From NCBI GenBank assembly GCA_001606155.1, contig LODT01000028.1, forward strand, positions 1,588,735-1,652,734: a stretch of DNA of 64,000 bases. The letters run 5' to 3'. The DNA is from Tieghemostelium lacteum (Eukaryota; Evosea; Eumycetozoa; Dictyosteliales; Raperosteliaceae). How positions within the stretch are numbered: position 1 is the stretch's first letter; each line of letters opens with the position of its first letter. The notes beneath the pieces are model-generated. The model saw nothing but the letters and a program-made list of their open reading frames with translations, was not told the DNA's origin and searched no databases. Both the position numbers and the translations under genes were made by a program. Positions 56,801 to 64,000 of the stretch are shown here, piece after piece.

Positions 56801-58791
56801 TGGATCTGAAATGGTTTCTTGGGCAAGACGTGACTGATTTACAAGATCTTGTGTGGCAACGGCAATAGCTCTACCAGATTCAAGTAAGAGTCTTAATGTT
56901 CCAGGATCAGTGAGTAAACCATTACAAGCACCATCGAGGTAACAAGTCATAATCTTGAGTTGTTCAGCAGCTTGTTGAACTAGAGATCTAGCATTGGCAT
57001 CATTAGGATTGGCAACAATGTCTTTGGTAGCTTTGAGAAGTTTGGAAATTGCTTCAGCTACAGCTTTGGCACCATCAAAGAGTGGCATTTCACCATCAGC
57101 ATCCTCTCCAGCAGCAATAGAAGCAGCACGAGCAGCATGGACCAATTGGTCAATTGTCAATGCGACATCTTTGGCATTAGAGTCCATTTGAGGTTGATCT
57201 AAACCATTGGGGTTATTCAGACCACCAAGAAGTTTACTGGCAGCATTGGCAACAGCTTTAGCGTGGATAGCCAATTGCTGTCTCCATTGAGCTGGTGTAA
57301 GAGAACTCTTTTGACCAATGACTGAGTCGGGTGGTAACTCCATTTCGTTTAGGAGATTTGCAACGGCAGCTGAAGCAGAGTCAATATTGGTGACTTTGAC
57401 GGATAATGGGCCTCCCAAACCACCTCTGTAACCAATAGCTTGACCATGGGCTCCATATTGACCTTCACGACCTCCAGATGGATCGAAACCACTTAAAGAG
57501 GAACTAGTAGTGGTTTGTGAAGTTTGTCCACGAACACGACCTACTGATTCAACAGAAGCAATTTCATTGTCATTCTCGTCAATTACAGTTCCGTGATCTT
57601 TTCTCTTTTTCATGAGAATTTCAATGTAACCAGAGAGAAGTTGACTGATAGCCTCACCTTCATTGGTGATGACTGAGATATAGTCCTCTTCGTAATCACC
57701 AAAATCTAGGGTGAAAGAAGCTGGTGATGCAGCCCATCTTCTGAGATGGTTAAGTGGATATTCATGCTCGACTTCTTTAGTCTCAGCATCTAATCTGAGA
57801 ATGGAGTCTCTGGTAATACCAAGAAGTTTTGGAACTGGTTTCTTTTGACCCTTGACACGCTCTTTAGTCTGGAAGAATGTGATACCATAGGTCTTAAGTG
57901 AACGACACAATTGTACATAACGGAATTTACTGTTACTATCAGACATACCAGTAAGCTTTCTAAATTCTTTGTAAATGTCTTTTTCAACATCTTTCTTCTT
58001 GTGGAATGATGGTGGGAGATATTCTTTAACTTTTAGGTAACCTGGTTTGTGAACTGCTGGATTATGGTTACTTAATTGAACCTGACATTGGAGTGCAGCA
58101 AATTGAACAGCTTCATCATAGGAACATGGATGTGAACCACTAACAATGGCATCTCTACTCTGAACATAGACCAAATGTAATTGTAGTGGATCATCTCTGT
58201 TTACATTGAAATCATCTACAAAAAACTTCTTTTTCAAAAGTACAGTAGCTTCATCATGGACACCCTGTTCGTGTAGTGATTGTGTATGATTCAACCATTC
58301 TCCTTGAGCTGTCTCATTTTGTAAAGAGAATTCTTCATGATTCTTAATACCAATTCTCTTACCAATAATTTCAACAATTTCACCAACTGTCAAACTGTCA
58401 TCTACCAAAACTGTCTTTACAGTTTCATCCATCAATTTAACCTTTAATGGTCTATGTTTTTTCTTATAATCCAATTCATCCTATTTTAAGATGCATAAAT
58501 ATTAGATATAATTAATAAATCTTAGATCTAAAATATATCTTAGATTTTTTTTTTTTTTGATCTTACATTCATTTTTAAATCATAGAATTGTAATGATTTT
58601 TCCATTTTTAACCAACGAGATGGTCTTTTTCCATCAATTCCTTTTTGGAAAAGTCCATGATCATCGGCACTAGTTTCACCAATTCTTTCACGAACCTGTG
58701 AACAAACTTCTGCAACAGTTTGTGTTGGTGAAAATTTCATCGCTTTGACTTGTTTGTCTCTTACAATATTGATTTTTAGTGTAAGTGACAT
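50864..58791 (-). CDS. talB: Talin B (FERM, talin rod, I/LWEQ, villin headpiece)
   Basis: Two exons: 58791-58567 and 58480-50864, with an 84-nt intron (donor GTAAGA, acceptor ATAG), 2613 residues. Residues 1-420 carry the FERM region (SLTLKINIVRDKQVKAMKF, LGITRDSILRLDAETKEVEHEYPLNHLRRW). The long rod of helical bundles follows, rich in Ala/Leu/Gln/Asn/Ser. The I/LWEQ actin-binding module is around 2200-2420, then Asn, Pro and Thr runs and a C-terminal villin headpiece (YLSDEDFLKLFQMPRDEF, SKLPTWKKNSIKTKLKL). The headpiece and length mark talin B rather than talin A. It couples membrane/adhesion sites to actin and in Dictyostelium is needed for multicellular morphogenesis. The second-exon ATG-like start is not the real start. 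Confidence 0.96.
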
Positions 58792-60460
58792 TTTTTCTGT
58801 ATTTTTTTGGTTACTCTACAATTGGTTTTTTGGTGAGGTGATATTATATATTATTATATTGGTCTAAACGCTTAAATCTTATTACTGATTATTGGTGTGT
58901 TGTTATGTTTTGAAATTTAAATATTAAATATTTTATAAGGTGGTTGATAAGTCTATCTCTGAAAATAGTTTGTTTAAACCCTTTTTAAAAACAAATTTCT
59001 ATTTCCTATTTGATTGAAATGTGAACCCTAAATAAAAAAAAGTAATATTACTGTTTTTTTTTTTTTTATTGTTATAATATTAGAATTGTGAACTGTAAAA
59101 GTAATCTATTTTTGAATTTGAAAAATAAAAATCAACAAGAAAAAAAAAAAAAAAACTATTCAAATAAATCAAATGAGACAATAGGTGATTATCGATTGAA
59201 TATAGAGATCTTGTTGATGTGTTATTATTACCCTTGGTTTCTAATATACAAAGTAATTAGTTGAAAAATAAATATTAAATAAATTATAAATGATTTAATC
59301 AAATCAAAAATTTTGATTGGGTTTTTTTTTTATATTCTTTCTAAATACCATCACCTAACAACAAGCAAATATATATTTAATTAACAACGATAATTTATAA
59401 ATTGGGGTTTGGTGTTGTTGTTGAAGTTATTGTCAACATCACACTAGCACTATTTAGCACTTTACTCTCTATAATTTAATAGAAGTAATTTAATAAAAAA
59501 AACTCTCTATCTATTGAAAAATGATGTGGGTCTAGTTGTGGTGTGAGTGTGGGGTGTGACCTTGTAAACAATTATTATGTATTATTATTTTTTTTTTTAA
59601 ATATTCAATTACAATGTGAAAAACAAGGGTTTGATGGGTGTGCTTAACGATAGATCGATCATTCTATAAAACTATTACTCTGAATTTCAGAGGAGGTCTA
59701 GACCTAAAATCTCAATCCACTTTCTAAATACCTACTAAATAGTTATATATGTACTATATACAATTAAATAAATAAATAAGCTTTCTCTGAAAAAAAGATA
59801 AATAAAACCCTATTGATTATCTTGATTGGAGATTCTAAATTTAGTGAAAACAAATAATTTTCAAATTTTTTTTATTTTTCATCAAATAATTTTTTTGAAA
59901 TTTTGTTGGGTTTTGTTTATTGTAAAATAAAAAAATCTGAAAACCCAATGGATTTTGATCACTGCCTTGAAATTTCTCGGTGCATAACCACTAAAAAACA
60001 TTTAATTAAAAAAAAGATATTTTTAATTCAATGATTTTTTTTAGTATTTCTTAGTGTTGGTATAAACAAACTATTGATAGATTTGGAACTCTTTTACCAA
60101 AATGGTGAGGTTTCACCCATAATCTTGCTGGTATTATTAACATCTATTAGAATCTACATCTATTTCAAATAACCACTTTTATCTCTTTTATACCTTGTTG
60201 TTTGTATTTCTTTTCCGAAGATTATGGTGGCTTTATTTTTACTCATACTACCCTAAATATGTGTATTTTCCAATTTGATTATAATTACATTCTTTAATTC
60301 TTCATTTTGTTCTATCAAAGATTTGTAACTTTTATAGAAGTTTCTACATCTAAAGATTGTATTATTAATTTATCTAAGATAGAGATTGTAAATCAGTTAT
60401 TATTGTTATCTATACTATTGCCATTGATTGAGGTTTTCTAAAAAGTCTCTTTTTTTTTAA
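58792..60460. other. Long intergenic stretch, 1.67 kb
   Basis: This is by far the longest gap in the window. It should hold the talB promoter and perhaps a non-coding first exon. No open frame above about 20 codons looks coding. Two small features stand out: an inverted repeat GGTGA (60104-60108) / TCACC (60113-60117), overlapped by ACCCATAA (60115-60122), which equals the upstream element reported for Dictyostelium small RNA genes. A CTCTGAATTTCAGAG palindrome lies near 59679. No recognisable snRNA, class I RNA or tRNA follows. Confidence 0.5.
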
Positions 60461-60808
60461 CTATTTTCCGCTTGATTCCTTTAAACATCTATTTGGTAGA
60501 AGAAATCCTAAATCTAGATTCATCATTGATTTATATAGATCAGGAACAGATATTGATATATCATTGATTTGATTATTTTCATTATCACCAATCTTATTTG
60601 AAATAGAATCACACAATAAAGCCTCTACAAAAGACTGTAAAAGCTCATTCATTACTCCAATAGAATCTTGTTGAATTTGATGGTGTAATTGATTCTTATT
60701 AACAATAATATCTCTCATAAAATTTCTAATTTTTTTATCATCTATTAATAATGTTTGTTGTTTACTCGTTACTTGTTTATTTGTATTATTATTATTATTC
60801 TCCTCCAT
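60461..60808 (-). CDS. CENP-X/MHF2-like histone-fold protein, 115 aa
   Basis: A complete 115-aa frame with an Asn run at the start (MEENNNNNTNKQ). The core reads LLIDDKKIRNFMRDIIVNK, SIGVMNELLQSFVEALLCDSI, then ISVPDLYKSMMNLDLGFLLP. The order (short helix, long helix with FVxEA-like centre, loop, final helix ending in L-x-L-D/G-F) matches CENP-X/MHF2, which pairs with CENP-S/MHF1 at kinetochores and with FANCM at damaged DNA. An Asn/Asp insertion replaces the short loop. No other feature decides it, and similar helices occur in TAF-type histone folds, so the family call is moderate. Its stop is 1.67 kb from the talin B start, and its start faces the GPAA1 3' end. Confidence 0.6.
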   Translation of the reverse strand: MEENNNNNTNKQVTSKQQTLLIDDKKIRNFMRDIIVNKNQLHHQIQQDSIGVMNELLQSFVEALLCDSISNKIGDNENNQINDISISVPDLYKSMMNLDLGFLLPNRCLKESSGK

Positions 60809-60911
60809 TCAAAAATTTAAAATAAACTCTTAAAAAAAAATTTATTGAATAAAATTATTGTTTCCAGGTTCAAATAAAAATTAACATTTATAAATATGTT
60901 TATAATAGTTA

Positions 60912-63224
60912 TTATTTATTTTTCTTTTGAATATTGTTGGAATGAATTGGGTTATCAGGTGGAATTGTAGACTTATTAAAAAATAATAATTTAACAATAC
61001 CAAAATAAATGGGCAGTAATCCAATGACAAAAAATGGATAAAATAGGTAACCCCAATTATCAAAACCAACTAGAATACCTATAAATAATTTCTTCCAACC
61101 TATTGACCACAGAGTCCACCATTCGAATATCATAATGGTTGGATGTGAGAATAGACATATAATCAACCATATTATTTTAACTAAAAACCAAAATAACCTG
61201 GACTTTTTACTCTTTTCTGTTGATTTCTTACTTTCTGACATTGTCAGTATCCATGTAGTTATATGTAGTGTTGGTATTGATAAAACTACAAATAGACATG
61301 TAAATTGATTATTTAACATCATACCCATTAATCCTAATAAAGAATAATCTAATGTATCATTGTATTAGTATATACAAGTTTGGTTGAGATGTTTTCGTTT
61401 TATGATATATGAAACTTACATAGTAATAGAATTGTTTGTAAACCCATCCAATCATTTCTATAGTTGGGGTAATGTAATATTAGAATGGTGGTGTAGAAAT
61501 TTGCAATTCTTTGAAAAATTAATTTATAAATAACAAAGCAAAACAGTATGTAGATGCAAGAAAGTAGGATAATTTGATCTTCAATAGAGTGTTCTCGAAT
61601 GAGAGGGATGGATAGATTGAAGTTTGATGGTATCAATTGTCTATTTGGGAGAATGTGTAAAAAGGAGGATAGGAATTTAGGTAAGAGTAACTGTAGGAAA
61701 CACCATGCCAAAAAGGAGAAAAACCATGGTAGTTGAATGAGAATTCTCACTGTTATGCTATTGGTACTCTGTTTGGTAGAGGTACTTGCTATACCAAGAC
61801 TGAAGAGCAGTAGTACAATAGAGCCAATGAATACCATCATTGGAAGCAGTACCTGTCCAAGATCAATAAAAAACACAGCACCTGCCATCATGTACCATCG
61901 ATAAGACTGATGAAGTTGTTCATCTGCATTGTGTAGATGTCTTATCACAGTCTCTAGAATCTTTCCAAGATTCAACATGGTCTCATTTGACAATGGACCA
62001 AAGGTCAATGAGGGATGGGATATGTCGATTGGAGGTGGATTTCCACTGATAAGCTCGCTATTTGGGGATGATGGGTCAGGTGGATTCCATAGATACTGTA
62101 TCTTGTGTAGAGGGGTGTTTAGGAAATCAATATCCCATGCATTGTGTGAGGAATCTGTAGAGATGCCAACTGAATTTATACCATATCTCGTGAAAATGGC
62201 ATGATTGGAACGTGGCATTGATAATGCGCTGTTCCACATGAACACTAGTAGTCCATAGAGAGATCCTTCTACAGGTTCTCTAGGTAGATGGGTATTGATA
62301 CCCGCTGGAATATCATTGAGAAAACATGTTGTTGTAATGACATTGACTATATCCAAATTTGAAAGTGAACCTTCTAACCCCTCAGGATAGACAACTAATT
62401 TCTTCATATTACTATTACCAACTCTATCCAATGCAATCGCACCATAGATTTGACCGGCTCTTAAAAATCTTCTAGTCTGGTCACACCAGCCTACCATCTC
62501 ATCTGGCATTGCATGATAGTCATGTAGCCATACTGAAATACCTGATATATCCATAAAAGTACCTCCATTGACTTCGCCACCCTCTTGTGTAAAAACCAAA
62601 ATTATATCTCTAGCTTGCCAAGTTGACTTTTTTATATAGTCTGCAAATGCCAGTAGAAAGCCTACGCTTCCTGCGCTGTGCCATTGGTCATAGGCAGTTG
62701 TCAATACAAAACTTTCTGTACCCTGTGATCTTACTGCTCTATTCAATCCAATTACATTTAAACCTGTCCTCTTATCACTTGAATTAAAGTAATGTAGTTG
62801 ACTTTCAATTCCACTCTGTTCCAATTGATCTCTAATCCATTTTGCTGTATCTATTGATTCCGTACTACCAATAGATCTTTTAGGAAACTATTATTCATAA
62901 CCAACCCAATTAGTTTTCCAAACACACATACTTGAGGAAATTTAAAAAAAAAACACTTACATTATTTTGAAATGTTTTTGCATATTCTATGGCTAGTTCA
63001 CTGAAGTTACTAGTGATAAACGGAATGACAGTACACTGTAAATTCTTTTCTGAAACATAGGTTTGTGACCCCAGATTTGGTAGAAAGAATATTAAAAATA
63101 CAGCAGCAAAGTGTACAATTATCGACAGTCCAATGATTAATTTAACATTTTTAAAAAGTTTAATGAGTATATTATATATATTATTTGCAATTATCTCCGA
63201 TTCCTTAATGATAGATTCCATCAT
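60912..63224 (-). CDS. gpaa1: GPI transamidase subunit GPAA1/GAA1
   Basis: Three exons: 63224-62961, 62887-61420 and 61348-60912, with introns of 73 and 69 nt (donors GTAAGT), 722 residues. An N-terminal membrane segment (LIIGLSIIVHFAAVFLIFFL) is followed by a large lumenal M28-peptidase-like domain: SIDTAKWIRDQLEQSG, ESFVLTTAYDQWHSAG, LVFTQEGGEVNGGTFMD, HAIFTRYGINSVGIS. About seven membrane spans follow. GAA1 brings the preformed GPI anchor to the transamidase in the ER. Catalytic zinc residues of the peptidase family are not conserved in this family, which is expected. The last exon could be missed easily because the acceptor at 61349-61350 is the only one that keeps the frame; the nearer AG gives a stop. 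Confidence 0.9.
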
Positions 63225-64000
63225 CTTTACTATATATCGATATGTATATTATCAACTGAATCCGATGATGTTGGTGATGGTATTGCAATTTGATAAAAAT
63301 TCTATTTTCTAGATTTCTTTTATCAACAACAACATTGGACACCAGTAAATGATTGTCAAAAAAGGGTAAATGATGAAAATGAATTTAAAAAAAAAAAATT
63401 TTTTATTTTACTACAAACGAATGTTAGTTCACAGAGTGTTGAATGAAAATTCATAATGTCACTCAATTTTATATAATTCATATATTTTTGAGTACTAAAA
63501 TAGTTTCAAATGAACATTTTTATGACAATTGTTTGTGCATTGAAAATGTATTTTTTTTTTCCAAATTCATTATAATTAAATCAATAGATTGTATTTAAAG
63601 ATATAATTATATTGGGTAGTTTAAGATTGTAATTAAATTGATCAATCTTAAAAATTTCGAATATCTTTTTTTGTGATTTGGAATTGTTAGTTGATAAAGC
63701 ACTGATTCAAATAAAATTGAAAAAAAAAAAAAAAATAAAAAAAGTTTATTGATTTTTTAGTGGATTGATTCATAAACACTACTCTGCACTGAGATAGGTT
63801 TTATACTCAAAAAAAAAAGGGGATAGATAATTATATAATTATAACAGTTAGGGAGTTATATAATTATCATAAAAAAAAACAACACATACACCCTCCACAA
63901 AAAATAGAATCTTTTTGGATTTATCAAAAATAGAGTTTTGTTTTAAACAATAACACAAAAACAATAATAATAATAATACAATACATTGAAAATCTTTAAT
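63225..64000. other. Window edge, A/T-rich, no gene seen
   Basis: About 780 bases upstream of GPAA1 with long A and T runs and a terminal (AAT)n stretch near 63965. Nothing coding or RNA-like is supported; a gene may begin outside the window. Confidence 0.4.

Noticed and set aside
51634-57191. Many plus-strand frames opposite talin B
   Set aside because: They follow the Ala/Ser/Leu-rich codons of the talin rod read backwards; no independent start context or homology.
59515-59690. C/D-box snoRNA-like ATGATG and CTGA
   Set aside because: Spacing is too large and there is no terminal stem; such short boxes are common by chance in this DNA.

Overview
The window looks like nuclear DNA of a social amoeba (Dictyostelia). 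The evidence is AT-rich intergenic DNA full of A and T tracts, short AT-rich GT-AG introns (about 50-100 nt), Asn/Gln/Thr codon runs inside proteins, and a gene set typical of the group: talin with a villin headpiece, polyubiquitin, a JmjC oxygenase of the NO66 type, and surface proteins with TIG (IPT) and leucine-rich domains. Coding exons are less AT-extreme than I would expect for Dictyostelium discoideum, so a different dictyostelid is likelier; the species is not decidable by eye. I see no transposon, virus-like element, CRISPR array, rRNA or convincing tRNA.

Layout. 1-8.9 kb: a 5'-truncated F-box-type gene, a small spliced gene, the ribosome-recycling ATPase ABCE1, a doubtful small ORF, a phospholipase D and a tiny single-span membrane protein. 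8.9-18.9 kb: a surface-protein block with two tandem paralogous receptors (signal peptide, leucine-rich region, two TIG domains, one membrane span, a shared cytosolic tail), then a divergently transcribed protein combining five ILEI/PANDER-type domains, one membrane span and a caspase/metacaspase-like domain. 18.9-28.3 kb: an FAD-linked oxidase, a PH-domain two-span membrane protein, an Alba-like protein, COQ2, a secreted protein whose frame is interrupted, a small unknown gene with a decayed duplicate of its flanks, and a short-chain dehydrogenase. 28.5-39.2 kb: a four-unit polyubiquitin gene, a CUE-domain protein, NO66, OMA1 and coatomer alpha. 39.2-50.6 kb: a large probably GPI-anchored surface protein, an M20 peptidase, GET4, glutamyl-tRNA synthetase and a TIG/EGF surface protein. 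50.8-63.2 kb: talin B (2613 residues, two exons), a long apparently gene-free stretch, a CENP-X-like histone-fold protein and the GPI transamidase subunit GPAA1.

Most genes are unrelated housekeeping neighbours. Links by function are modest: polyubiquitin next to a predicted ubiquitin-binding CUE protein; GPAA1 in the same window as two predicted GPI-anchored proteins (probably coincidence); and the receptor pair beside the ILEI-caspase gene, which may form a recognition/signalling neighbourhood. The most unusual item is the ILEI x5 - membrane span - caspase-like protein. Exon boundaries given here were read by eye from GT/AG signals and frame continuity. No searches were run, so family names rest on recognised motifs.
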